Below are positions 47,157 to 61,100 of a stretch of 64,000 nt of DNA, piece by piece. The DNA lies in contig NC_034009.1 of NCBI RefSeq assembly GCF_000346465.2, positions 42,231,897 to 42,295,896 of the forward strand. The letters are read 5' to 3'. The translations under genes were made by a program, and so were the position numbers. The DNA comes from Prunus persica. Lineage: Eukaryota; Streptophyta; Magnoliopsida; Rosales; Rosaceae. How positions within the stretch are numbered: position 1 is the first letter of the stretch; each line of letters starts with the position of its first letter. Below the pieces are notes generated by a model that saw nothing but the letters and a program-made list of their open reading frames with translations, did no database searches and was not told where the DNA came from.

Positions 47157-50100
47157 TCAACTAAATTTGCCAATTTCCATCTTCTTCTTGATTGCCTTCT
47201 GACCATGGTATATGAATGAATCTAATATCCCAGAAACAGTAAAAACTCCTGAAAACAAAAAAACAAAAAAACAAAAAAAACATTGCTTGTGCATCAAAAC
47301 AATAAGGGAAGAAAAACCAGGAATAGCGATTAGAGAGAAAGCATTGTATAAAATGTTCCACGCAGCAGACTCGAGGAAGCTAATAATATAAGGAGACCTA
47401 CAATTTAAAAACAGAGCCAAAGGAATGTAGCATGATGAAAAAGGTTTAGTTCAAGATGACTGATGACTAGTGTAAATGATGTTAATAAGGGGGTTAACCA
47501 ATAGAAAAAGGAAATGACATATTTAACAACTGAAACCATATAACTTCACAATCCTTGAAAATAACCAGAAAAACCAAAGATGGAAACTGTAAGATGTTGC
47601 TCATCGATAGAATCAATCAAAGATGGGAGGGAGAAATTATATTACCTCCTACTATGGCACAAACGTTTGTCAGGAAGTGCAAGAATGAAATATGCTCCTC
47701 TGTGAAAGTTACCTGCAACATGCAACTCAGCCTCAGAGGAATATATGTTCAACAGCAGCAGCACCAAAAAAAAAAAAAATTATATATATTTATATATATA
47801 AATCTCTTTGCATTAGTTTTTGAACAAACTTTGGAATTGAATAAGCAGTAAAACCCACCTTTATTGGAGAAAGATCGTAGAAGAAAAAAACTCCAGGAAG
47901 GTACTGAAGGTTGCCTACTTCTGTACCCCTAAAATGTTCAGTCACAGAGAACTGCAAATTCCAATTATTAGTTCAGAACATGTCATCTTACACTAGCACC
48001 AAACAAAATTCAGAAACTGCAGAATCTTTTATTCTTTTCTTAGTTCGAGTTTACTGCACCTGATTTGATTGGATAGTGTGTCCACTCACGTCTGTATACA
48101 CAGTAGGTACAACCTGCAAAATGAAAAGGATGCTTAAAATCATTAAAGAAAAAGGCATGATCTAATAAAGACAGCCAATGATAAAAGGCAACTATATCAG
48201 ATGGAAGATTAAGAGTGGTTGTAAATGGCTTCACCAAAAATGCGCTTTTCGTATGTGGAATATATTGTATGAGCAGACAGGCAATACATATGTTTAAAGA
48301 GTATCTACATTACCAAATACGATTAAATATGCAGAGTAAGGGAATTAGGATGATTGGGGACTCAAGATAAGATCTATGATATACCCATACACAATTGGCC
48401 CAGAGGTTTATATTCAAAGGGGAGAACAAGGTTTTGGGCGAAAGTATAAATGAAGCAGATAGCCAGCAAGTTAAACCAGAGTCATCATTCAATACCAAAT
48501 ATGTGTAAGTTCTGAAATAAGTCAGTTTTCCCCCCAATAGCATGCTTTCACGTAAGACATTCCCAACTGTCAACTTGTAGCTGGAGTATGCTATGTAATG
48601 ATAAAGGGGCAAAAGGACTAATTCTCTTTTATCTACAAAAATATCCATAGTCCAAAAATTTCAACAAAAACATCTAGGGCAAAAATGTTGTGGAATCTAA
48701 TAGCTCCCTTCCCTGCCCCAGCCCCCATTCTCCCATTTCCCCTGCTAACTTAAAACCCATGTTTTCTGTGCGCACGCGCGTGAGTGTGTGCATGCACATG
48801 CTCATAAATGTAGCTCTGTATATGTGTATACATATGTATTTGACATAATAACTAACAACAAGAAATAGTGAATCCTGTGAATTTAAGCTCTAAATCTTTC
48901 GCAAGTGGATTTCAAAAGCTGTGGTGAAAAGAAGTAAATAAACTGCAGACACTATACTAGTCTGGAAAAGAACAAAACAAATATAAGACCCACGGTTTCT
49001 TTGGTTTCTTTCCATTAGACTAAGAATACCAGTTAACAAAATTGAGAGGCAACACTGCAGGCACTGTACCTTGATAAAATATTGATACATCCCACTTGGT
49101 GTTGCTTGCGCCCAGTGCACGCTGATAGTTGAAAAACCAATATATAGCATATTTCAATAATTATGACGTATAAATAGCTAACACCTAGAGGATTTCAAAT
49201 GTTTAGAAATAAATAATGCTGACTGGATTTGGAAATGAAGAGAAGAAAACATACCCATCAAGAGGATTTACAACACCAGGGAAATAGTCTCCAAAAGACA
49301 ATCTGTTGATTGTGTGACTAATCTGTGTCATGCAATATAAATTAATTAGGAGACTTTTCTGACAATGCAGGGTGGAGTTTATAAAAATTGATTTCAAGGA
49401 AATTTGCTTATCATATAAAATTACAAATCTCTTAATCTTTTCATTACAACCATATCACATACAAAGAAAACTAGAAAGATCCAGGATCAGGTCTTACATT
49501 GAAACTATCCTTTTGAAATGCCAGCAGATCATGCACATGAACATTTGATTGTTGAAAGCTTTTCCCAGGTGCAAAATGGAAGTTCCCAGCTACCTTGTTG
49601 ACTTCTAAGAATCCATATATATTGCATCCTTCACCTTCTTCATCTTTAATTCTTTGCAAAAAACCTTCTCTTTTGCACTGTTATGCAACACATACCATTA
49701 GAAACACTAAATGCATAAGATTACGTTTATACTCGCATATAGACATCACAACAATAAATATTTCTCAATTTCCATTTCTCATTCAGATTCAAGATCTCAA
49801 GCTCACCCACCTGGTCAATCACATCTGGATTTGAAATTGCCCAACCTTTCTTTCGGTAAGCTTCGCGGACGTCTTCACAGGAATTACAACAATCCTCATC
49901 AGCCTGCAGTAATAAACAACCTTAGAAAAATAAGAAACTCATAATTAAAGGAAATTCTTTGACTCAAACATCTTTGTATAGAATGATTATCACTTGCGAT
50001 GAACAAACTTTCAGCTATATTTACAATGCCTCTCAAAAGTGGCAGCACAAAATCCGAAATGAAAACATTGTCTGCATACAGAACGCCCAGGAGAAATGAA

Positions 50101-52144
50101 ATACAAAGGAAAAACTACAGCAATGGATGGAGGCCAAAGTGACAGATATAGCACCCAAAGTATAAGCCATTTATGAAATTGTTCCTCTTGGAAGGTGAAT
50201 GTAATCAAGTTGAAGTAGTTGATTAAGCTTAAGTGATTGTGAGCTATATGTATTTAGACAACATTAAAATAGAAAATACAACACAATGAACAGAGCTTCA
50301 CAGAAATAAAAGGCCATTTCCTTTGCATATCCTATTACAGTCTACTAAGGCATTGAATCGGTATATCTATATTATTATAGAAATTCTGTTGTTGGAAATA
50401 TATGATAATGAGATGCTCAATATATTTCCACTATTTTAAGAAACAAAGAGAGTATGATAATTGAACACTACCCCATTTCCAATCAGTTTCCTGTTTTTAC
50501 TCTCATCTTCCTTCTCTCAACAAAACACTCACCCTTATCCTCTGCAACCCAGTTTTCTGTCTTCCCAGTACTAGCTTCCATCATAATGCAAACACGTGTG
50601 AGAATCTTTCTAGTTTATTGTTAGAAAATTTAGTTCTTTGGAATTAGAACACAATTGGATCTGAAAATAGCTTAAGTTCATGTGCCACACCGCAGCTGCA
50701 TATCATAATCAGCATCATTAACAGATACAGGATGCATTAATAACACCTATCTAGTTCAGCATTCCCCATGGTACTGCACTGTAACGCGTACACAAACAAA
50801 TTCCAACATTATATCTAACTCAAATCTAGCATAAGGATCCAGACAAACAAACATACCGCTTCTGCACCATAACAGGAACCACAGTATGTCTCGTTGTGCT
50901 CAAGCCTCCCACCATGTCTTTGTAAGGGCTTCTCAATCTGTGTCAAGGAGTAACAGGTATAAGAGAATGAGAGACAGATGAGTAAAAACAAAGAGAAATT
51001 ATCTAGATCCTCAATGCAACTCATTTACAAAATTGCAATTGCAGACCAAAGGAAATAACTATCTCGGTGAACTTCTTAGTTCCAGAATATTTTTAACTGT
51101 GTTATGTATCAAATGTAAATGAAAAGAGTTGGTTCTAAGAAACGTACTTCAAACAACATTATACTACTAACCTTGGGTGCACCAATTCCATCTGGCCTTG
51201 ATTCTATAACATTTCCATGGGAGTCTAATCTTTTTTTGATTATGTCATGCTTCTGCAATTAAATAAGAACGAGAAATTATAAACAAGTCAATCTTGAAAA
51301 ACAAGCACAAGGTGACGAGTGTAGGGCACAGTATAATTGTGTGTGACTGAGTAGAAAGCAAAAGTTATATCACATCACCGATCAATTGTGATACATACTA
51401 CATCCAAATGCTGCTCGCCACTGATGTCCATGGCATCAAGACTTAGTATAGAACAAGGAAGAGCAGAAAAGGTTACATCAAACTGCACTCGTAAATGCCA
51501 AAAAGCATATGCACCGGTTAGTTTAAGTGAACAATCGTACCGTATCTCAAAGTTAGATTCTTGTAGAAGGAAAAAAAACATTACATTGATACGTAGTGTT
51601 TCTCCTCTTGAAGTATCCACCACAAGCTTTGTTTCCGTTACCGCATGAAGATATAACCCTGAACCAACGTAATGAAAATTTAACATATTAAGAACAACAT
51701 TCTGACATACTAAGTCTTCATGCAAAAAGAGTTTCCATGATGATCCACTAGGATGCCAAAAAAAAAAATGCAGCTTTACATAACTTGGAATTCAGAATTC
51801 AATCATTTTATGTTCCTATTACTACATTATTCAAACAGAGCAATTCAACAACAAACCCTAGAAAGCGAATAGATCCTCCTTCCAAAACCAAACCAAACAA
51901 TCATGGAGATCTATTAACACAGAGAAATTGAATAAACATACACAAATATAACAAGACAAAACAGGAAAAAAAAAAACAAAAAAAAGGAAGAAGGAGACGT
52001 ACGAAGCTCGGAGAGGAAGAGCAAGAGCATGACAATGGAGGAGGCGAGAGTGATGACGCCACCAGAGAGCGTGCGACTGTAGAAATCTTCATTGATTTTG
52101 GGGTAGGCGTCCAAATTCCGAAGCCTGCTCATCATATTCTCCAT
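47157..52144 (-). CDS. ERGIC3-like: ERGIC3-like ER-Golgi intermediate compartment protein
   Basis: Cargo receptor (Erv46 family) cycling between ER and Golgi in COPII and COPI vesicles. Thirteen exons join in frame to 386 residues: 52144-52003, 51658-51585, 51482-51399, 51252-51172, 50937-50857, 49903-49811, 49677-49498, 49322-49255, 49121-49070, 48113-48060, 47951-47859, 47712-47646 and 47248-47157. The N-terminal ERGIC_N domain contains RNLDAYPKINEDFYSRTLSG and a membrane span at about 27-46. The large lumenal COPIIcoated_ERV domain contains the Cys-rich YCGSCYGAE and DCCNSCEDVREAY and then NFHFAPGKSF. The second span is at the C-terminus (FLTNVCAIVGGVFTVSGIL) and is followed by the cytosolic tail HGQKAIKKKMEIGKFS. 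Length matches human ERGIC3 (383 residues). The start at 52144 is the first ATG; the frame upstream opens with TTG only. No damage is seen. Confidence 0.95.
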
Positions 52145-55100
52145 TTTTGGTCTTCCTTCTCTGCCCAATTTGTTGTCGCTATCTCAAAGATCTGATTTTT
52201 CTTCACGATTTATTACACTAATCCCTCACCTAATGTCTCTGAAACAGAAATTGAATCAATCTCTGAAATTTGATAGAATTGAAACCTAAACACCCCGTCG
52301 CAATTCAAAGCAAGGAGACACAGAGACACAGATTTTATTGAAGAAAAAAAGGGAAAATTGCGAACGGGGCGTCTAAGTTGATTTTGGCTTTCGCCTTTCA
52401 GTAACTTCTTGTATTTGTTTTTTATATTTTTATATTTAATTATTTTTTCTTTTTCTTTTTTTTTTAGGAGAAATTGGTGGTGGGAGCTGTTTGTTTGTTT
52501 CTTGCCACTTGCCGGGAAATGAGAATTCGGGTCGTTTTTTTGGCCAATATTTATTTATTTAATTATTCTCTTTTTTGCATTTTAAGGATTTTCTATTCTA
52601 TTCCGTTAAGTTTTCGTTAAGTTTTTTTTTTTCTCCCTTTTTCTCGTTACATTTTTAGATTTTTTGGCCGGAAAATATGGTCCTTGTCTGTCTAGATTTA
52701 CGTTGGAATGTAATGTAAGAAGGTACCAATGAGCTGGGACAAAACCCGAAACTTTAGACTTGGGAATTTCAGGTTCGGGTCGAGTCTGCCGGACTGCGAT
52801 TTCAGCTTGGGCTCAGATCAAGCTCACTCCATCATACTCCTTGATGGGCTGGGTTTTTTATTTATTGTTTTTTGGTTGAGGTTTGCTAGCAATGCTTTGT
52901 GGTTGGGGAATGAGACCAACACAAACTTGGGCTGGGCTTTCTTTGTAGTTAAAACTTGGGCACGAGACACAAACCATTGTAAGAGTCAAAATCGAAATAT
53001 GCTAACTAGGTCTTGATCTAGTGATATTTTTCTTCCAAATATTAGAAAGAGATCGTAAGATTCAATTACCCTGCCTCCACTGATTTAAAAAGGAGTATAC
53101 AATTTTAAGTTACATTCGATGATATCAAAAAGTAAAATTATGTGATTTCAACTGATGAAGTTAGATTGATTAGATGAGAGATGAAGTCATTGTCAAGTTT
53201 TCTTCAACTTAGCTGAGTTATCTTGTATCAAAATGACCTCTAAAGGTGTAGATATAAGAACATTGGACATAAGAATTGATTCTTGCGTTTCCTAGCCAAA
53301 TGCAATTAATGGACTATTTGCACCCAAAAGTTAATGGAGTTGGTTATGCTTACTATATGGAGCATGAATGAATCTTTGTATGATATCTTTGAAATTTAGC
53401 AGCCTCTTTTGGATCCATCAATCAATTAGTTATAATAATTCTCTCACAAATCTGTGTGCCATTGTCCTTGTCATGAAGAAAACACAGCATTGATCGCTTT
53501 GCTTTAAGATTTAGTATTCATAATAGAAAGGTAATTAAATCGAACCGAAAGTTACATAATTTTTACTTAACACGTAAAAGTTCTCGTCCCTGTTTTCTCT
53601 TTCATCAAGTATAAGGTCTTAAGATAAACATGTCGACTATAAAAATCATAGGGCTCTTCTTGTGCCACCTTAACCACTTAATTACAAAAGATCATGACCA
53701 AAAGGATCCTACTTGGTGCCGTAACATCCAAAATAATTCTGTCCGCAATATGATTTCTTTCTTCATTCTTTTAAAAGCACGTGAAACTCTACTCATCCAA
53801 CTTTGGAATGCATTTTGTACTTCAACTTCTGCCTGTCAATATCTTGGGTGCGCAGATATCTAATCCAAACATGAGCAAATTTGAGAGCAAATCAAATTAT
53901 AATTTCCCATTTGCTGTGTGTGGGAATTTGTCTTTGATTCCTCCAAACGGAGTTAAGAAGAATATAAAAAAACACAGTTCAATTGTACAATGATTGTACT
54001 GTCAAATACTTTATTCACAACTTTGAGTTCCTAGCATATATGGATGTGAATCATTTTGACTCAGACTTTTTAAGCCAAAGATTTCCCTAAATCCCCACTG
54101 ACCAAGTTTTTATTTGAATAATGCAAATATTGAACAAGAAATAAAGGCTTGGTTTTATGTCAAATCTGGCTTACCATATTCTCCATATCTTTTCATGGAC
54201 CTCAATCATTAAGTAATGGATGGAGGTAGTAAAAGAAGAAGTTATGCACGAAATTATTAGGGATCAAAGTGGAAGGGAAAAATGCGTGAAGATGACATAT
54301 ATATGACTGAGTGCAGCTGCTGTAACCCTATATAGAACAGTTCATGGCTCAAACATGCCGATATAAGTTGATTGATCAAGTTTCATTTTGCAAGCTAACA
54401 AGTGAGAAATTTCATGCATGCATATATATGAGAAACAAGACAGGAATGCAACGTGCACGTCCTTGGCAAAAATTATAACGTATGAGAAACAATATCCCAT
54501 ATTCGGGGTGAAACAAAATAAAGAGTTTCTCCAATCTCTTCAAAGGTATTGGACGCTAGTCGTGTGACGTATGTACAACGTAGCTATTTACAATGTGTTT
54601 GGATAAGTAGCATGAGATTTCGAAATGGGAGAGTTTTAAAAAGATAAGATTCATAGTATTTAACATGACGAAAACATAAAAGAAATCATTTAATGTTAGA
54701 AGATATAAATTCCATAGTTCCAAACTAATAAGCTACGATTAGAATGCTTGTGGAAAATTTAATTTGTCGTTGAAGTTGAATTAGGACAAAATACACCTTA
54801 TCATAGGAGAGTAATGGATTTAAGATGTAACATCTATGAGAGCAATGCGTGGCAATCAATTCGACTTTAGACATCCTAGTTAGTGCCCAAGGCACTAACA
54901 CAAATAATGAGTTAAAGGCACTTTAAGATCTTGGCAAGCATGGGGAATTCATCGATGTGTTATCTATCTTAGCCTAACTTCGTAAAGCTACTTAATTTTA
55001 TAGCAATGATTTTGTCTTAGGATGTTTCCATTAATTTGTCTCAAGTACAATTAGCTTGATTTTTTTCAAATTAAAAAACCAGAAAATGGAAAGAGAAACC

Positions 55101-58100
55101 AGGAGATTCTTTTAATAGAATATTAGAGGAGCAACTTAGCTATCATTGATAATTTAAAGCAACTTCCTCATTATCCCATTATAATCAATTGGAAAATCTT
55201 CTTGCATGCCCCATATGTTCTTAATTAGGCACTTTGTTAAGGCCTTAAGAGGAACATAACACAAACTACAAAAATAGTGCTTTTCTCTTGTACTCCCGAT
55301 TTCACGCTCTTCTCTAGCATTACTGATCCTACGGAAAATATGTTTGTTTAAAGAAATTTAGATAACGCTTCTCTATTTTTTTATGCGTGGATAGTGATAC
55401 AAAGTAGTAGAAAAAGAAAAGAAGATTGAAAAAACTAAAGAATTATGGGTGGATGTGAATCCAAATTAGTCCCATACATTGCACATTTCTCAAAACCTGG
55501 ACATATACACATGGAAAGCTACCTTAATTAGGCAGCCCCAAACAACCCACTAAATGCTTAATTCAAAATCATAATAGAACAACATTTAGCTTTTGATCTA
55601 TCTCTACTTGTTCTTAATGCCCCACTTTACAAAATATTAAAATCCATAAAAATCTAGAAAAAGAAAAGGGGGAGAGGATATTCAGAAGGTGCTTGGTGGG
55701 GGACTAGGGTAAGATGAATTTTTAGAGTTTGAGTGGGGGATGGTGGGCATTTCAGTGGGCTTAGCACTAGAACATGATTTGTGGGCCCCTTGATGAATCA
55801 TTGCCAGGCCAACTCCACATGTCACATCAGGTAAAAGGAAAGGGAGTGGGCCCATTATTATATCATGCAGCGTCTGGTTTTTCTTTCTTAGTGGAGGCCC
55901 ATTTTCTTAACTGAAAAAACCATTAGGTGTTTCTTTGTTGTTGTGGCAGTTTTTTCAGTTTTAGCTCTCTTTACCCTATTAATGTCTTCTGGCATTAGAT
56001 TGCCTTTTCTATTTTTGGCTAAGGATTTCTGCAACGATTCAGGGGGCTAGCAGCAATGAATGGCTCTGTTCTTTTTCCAATTCTTTTATAAAACTTTTAT
56101 GTTATTTATTCATTTGGGTGGGGAGGAGTGGGTTATAAGTTATATGTAAATTGTAATGGAGAGATATATTTTTTTTCTCCTGATTCACTAAAAAGTTGGC
56201 AAGTATATATGGCTAACTGTGCTTAAATGATTACAACTTGATATTGTTTTGGGAACTTCATGAACCGTGCGTTTTCTTTATTCATTTTCAATTAGTTTTA
56301 ATTGATGCTCGATGTTGTAGATATCAACTTGTAAAGCTCAACAACTACACATATCTCGCATCTTAATATATGTTGTTTACGTGTTTAGCTCAACTCATGC
56401 CAAACACAGAAATTGTCGAGACTGAACTAAGTTCTCACAAGTGCATATTTATTTACTATGCAGTTAACACGAGAAGGTTCGATTGGGTGAGGAAAATGGT
56501 GGCGTCAGTGCTCTCTAGCTGTGTGGAACGTGATGGCTCATGCTCATATAAGTCATATCTCATTTCTCGTTCTAGGTATCTATGTGCTAGCTATTCAATC
56601 AAATACATATTTGCACGCTTGGTGTGCTTGAATTGTATTCCAACTTTTACGAGGGGGCACGTGTGTTTGTGCCACTTTTGATGCAAACATCATTTTGATT
56701 TGATGCCTTGTCAATCAAGTGAACTAATTCACACCTTGTTGGATGCCATTTCATTCTTTGACTTTTACCTTTCGGAAGGCTTCAAGCCTTCAACTATGAA
56801 AATAAACGATGCACTTACAAATTAGTATAAGTTAGGATCAATTATAATTCTTTTCACTTTTATAGTTTGAAAGAAAAATTTGTTTTAAACATTGTAGTAA
56901 AATGTAAAAAGCTTAAGAGGGGTTGTTTCAGCTACGTAATAATGTTGAGTGGCAGTCAATTTTTAATTAGACCGTCACTTAACACTTTTATAATGTTGAG
57001 TGGCACTTTCAACTAACTACAACAGTGTTAGACGGTTACTTACATATTCAAACTCACCTGAATAGAGAAGTGCAACGTCTTATTAACAAAGGTTGTAACT
57101 TTTTTCTTTTTTTCCTTTTTGGCGTCAAAGAAAGAGTGAACAATTTGTAAAACCCTTGCACTTTTCAATGCATCCCTAAGCTTTCTTTGCCCTTAAGGAA
57201 GTAAAATGTCTTGGTTGCCGTTGCAATCCAAAGTTTGGTCCATGGGGATTTTGTTGTCACCGCCTAAAAGGTTTCCCCACGACTTTTGTCATCGAAGATA
57301 CCACAACAAACATATATGTCCAGGCATGATTATTTCCAGTTAAAAGAATCTTTGACCCATTAGGTCCACCGTCGACATATGTAATTAGTATGACTAAGAT
57401 TAATCAAAATTGAACCTAGATTTTCAATTAAAAATTTAAGATAATTTTTCTCATGGGATAAAAGTTTAAAAGGTCATTAGGGTTTCCGTGTTAGTACTTC
57501 CTTTGTCGGTAGTTTTTTTTTAAATATAAAAAATAAAAAATCAGTGAGAGGTCCCAAGCTCTTTCTACTTGATTAAGTGCCTTATAATAAATAAAAAAAT
57601 TAGGTTAAGAATATTATAGACACCAACTCTTAACCTAATTTTTAAAATTCTAAAAATCCATCAACATTTTATTTGCTTATATTTGAATTCATGCTGAAAA
57701 TATATATTCTTTTTTGTAAGCAGAAAGTAATTTTCATGTTGTGTGCCACATTTCTGATATAACAAAAGTTATTTGATCTCATATCGATTAATGTAAATTA
57801 ATCCATTTTAAACGACTTTTAAAAACGACAAAATCATTTGTAATATAAACCTTAACTTTGAAATAGAAGAGTCTAAATACTTTTTTCTCAAACAATTTAT
57901 TGAATATGCATTGGGAGAAGCTTCGTGTGAGACTTTGACCTTCCGTCTTTTTAATTGTAATTTTAGAATTTGATTTTATTCTTGACCAGAATTTCAAGTC
58001 GATATTAGCCACCTAGAAAGTGCTAGCAACTTTTATTTATATTTCTTAGTCAAGTAACACAAAAACATGTGGGACTTTAAAAATGAAACTATCTTGGACA

Positions 58101-61100
58101 AGTGGCCAAGTGGTGAAAGGGAAACTTGAGGAACTTCTTTCATCTTTTTAAGTATATGAGTGGAAGTTTCTTTCATCGAGTCCCATGTCAAAATTGAGAA
58201 AATATGGGCGGAAATCCTTAAAACGACAAAAACAAAAACTTTAAATATTTAAGAAAATTGAGTTGGATAGCCCTTTTGTCTCTCTAATTTTGAAAAAAGG
58301 CTTTCATGCAACAAAGTGGTTAATAACACAATAACATATGAGATAATTTTTTCATGTTTCATTTTGTTATTGGTTGAAGATAGCAAGGCAGTGTTATTCC
58401 TGTTACAAGTAAGTTTTTTTACTAATCTTGAGGCCATATTCCACTTAGTTCCCAAAATTTGAATGGTTATATTGTCAACCTTAATGTGTTGACAACATGT
58501 ACATGTTTACAATCGCTGGGTTTTGTTAATATGGCCATAGTGTGAGCTTCATGTATCCATACCAAGTTTTAATTGAGGGATCTTTCAAATATTTTATTTG
58601 TGAGATATTTTTGTAGAATCCATTTTATATTGTATTTTAATGATCCGAATCGCTTAAATTTTAAGCATTTCCTCAATTTTCATCTCTCCAAATAGATGTC
58701 CCTCAAATAAGAAATCCTTCAGTATAAAAGGAGAGACAGCAGAAGCAACGATAAATTAACAAGTTAATTAACTAAAATGTCACAGATCCAATTGAAATAT
58801 AAACTAAAGTACAAGGATTGAAATTGCAACTAACCCTTTATTTCTTTAATTTGAGATATCATGGAAAAGTAAATCAAACATATGACCACATGTGAGTATC
58901 CTATGTTTCCTTAATATACATGCGATATCGGGGTGTTCATGTGATGTGAGTGTACAAGTGAATACTTTTAGATACTTGAGCTAGAAGCCTCTGGCACCAA
59001 TTAATCCAAGATTTGATTTAAAAGAAAAAGAGAAGCAAATAAAGTACCAAAATGAAGGTTCTTATTCTAGAATTAGGCTACCAAGAGAGAACTCATTCTA
59101 GCAAATATAGTAATAAGATTTGATCAACCAAAACACACGTTTATGTTCACATAATATGGCACGTAGTTAGAACTAGGGCTAATATTCCTTTGCATTATTG
59201 TTGTTCCTCAGGCAATCAGAATTAGAATATTAATTATTTGAAAGGAGAAATAATTACATTAACTTAACCAAAAAGTTATTCCTTTTTTTAATGGCCTAAT
59301 TCAATGGTCTCATGGCTTTAATCTTCCTTTTGCTTGCCTAACTCTGTCTTTTTGACAATCAGTTTATCTAACTGAATTTTGCTATACTTCTCTGTCACGT
59401 TCGGCTTCAAACTTCAAAGCATCTCTGCCACCGACTTTGACTAATGACAATACATATGGACATGGAAACAAATTGGAAGAAAGAATCAGAAAGACCTAGC
59501 TACCTTTAGCAATAATATTTAAATTATTAGGAGATCCTTTCTTTTGTGGTACAAGTGCTTATTTCACTGGTGTTCTTGCCTGTTATGTCTAGGCTCGCGG
59601 TAGTTTTAACGTATTCATTATGGTTATGTGTGGCTATGTTAGAAGTTATATTGTTGATGTCGGTGTACTTTTTTCTATATGAATTAATCCTAAAAATTAA
59701 GTATATGTATCTGTCCTTGTAATGGCCTTTTCAATGAATGACCTTTGAGCTTGATTTATAAATGCAATGTATCATTTCCTCTAAAAAAGAAAAAAAACCA
59801 GGTGTCGAGAAAGACAAGGAAGGTTCAACCATTGATTGAGATCTCAATACTACCACGAATAATCACTGCCTTCTTGAAAGTTCTAATTGAATAAGAGGAC
59901 ATATTTAATGAATTATATAGATACCAACATAAAATATTTATCAAATGTTAGACATCAACTGTGACAAAGTTCTTTTTTAGTAAATGATTGTGACAAATTT
60001 TTTTTTTGGTTTGTAATTTCAAATTAGTTCTAATTTGAACAAAAATTATTTCATATCATGAAAAAAAAACCTTTTAAACTACATATATGATCTTAACATA
60101 TTAAATAAATTAAGAAGATTGCCGGTACTGGGGTGGTGTAAGTGTTACCACCACATCGAACCTCTAATTTTAGAGGGCTCCTGAATTTATTTTTTCATGT
60201 GTGTATTGTATATATATGTGAGCATGCAACATATTTATATACTTATGTATTTAGTGAAATTAATTTAATATAGGACTCTCAAAATCTCAGTACTGATCTT
60301 GATTAGAATTCAACTCGAAAGTTGATCATTTGCTGGGTTGTAACTTATTTACGCATTTACCACAAGAATTCAATTTTTTTCATTTTTTAAATATTATTAT
60401 GTGAATCAATAAAAAGAAAAGAAAAAAGAAATTATAGTCTAGAAGTGGGACTTGGTTGGCTTCCTAATTACTGTACCTGGTCAAAGGATCGCGTCAGTCC
60501 ATATGCCGTAGGCCTTTGGTCACCATGCAAACTCATATAATTAGGCCAATAAATTATTTATTAAAAAGCACGTAACAATTGTTAGGAAACTTCCATCCCC
60601 TTTCTTCATCCCTGCAGTCTGCACCCAAAACATATTTTCCTACATCGCATAATTATAATCCCAGACAGAGACGAAGAAAAGTTCTCATCATTTTCAAACT
60701 TGCAGGCACAAACAAAAAGCTCAGCTCAGCTTTCAAAACCGAAAGTGCATGTCTATAGATAAATAATTTACACATGAATCTACTAACAAATTCAACAATG
60801 TCGACCCCTTGATATTAATTTATTAATCACACACTGAGTTATGCTTTTTCTTTATGAAATTGAAAAGAAAAAATGGGATAAAATTGATATGGTGCATTTG
60901 CAGACAACATAATGGAAAAGCCATTGAAAAAATATTTATAGTTGCTGGTTTTGATTCAAACAACGTACGTGGGTTGGGAGATTAGATTGGAGCTGGTTGT
61001 TTTTGTTCAGAACTATGAGATTACAAGGGGCGCAGGCACAGTCAGTGTGAAAGTAGTTGGTATTTTTAGTAGGAGGATTGATGCTTTCTGAAGTGTACCA

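Noticed and set aside
52729..53016. 95-residue open frame near the ERGIC3-like 5' end
   Set aside because: No recognisable domain, splice context or codon bias; likely chance.
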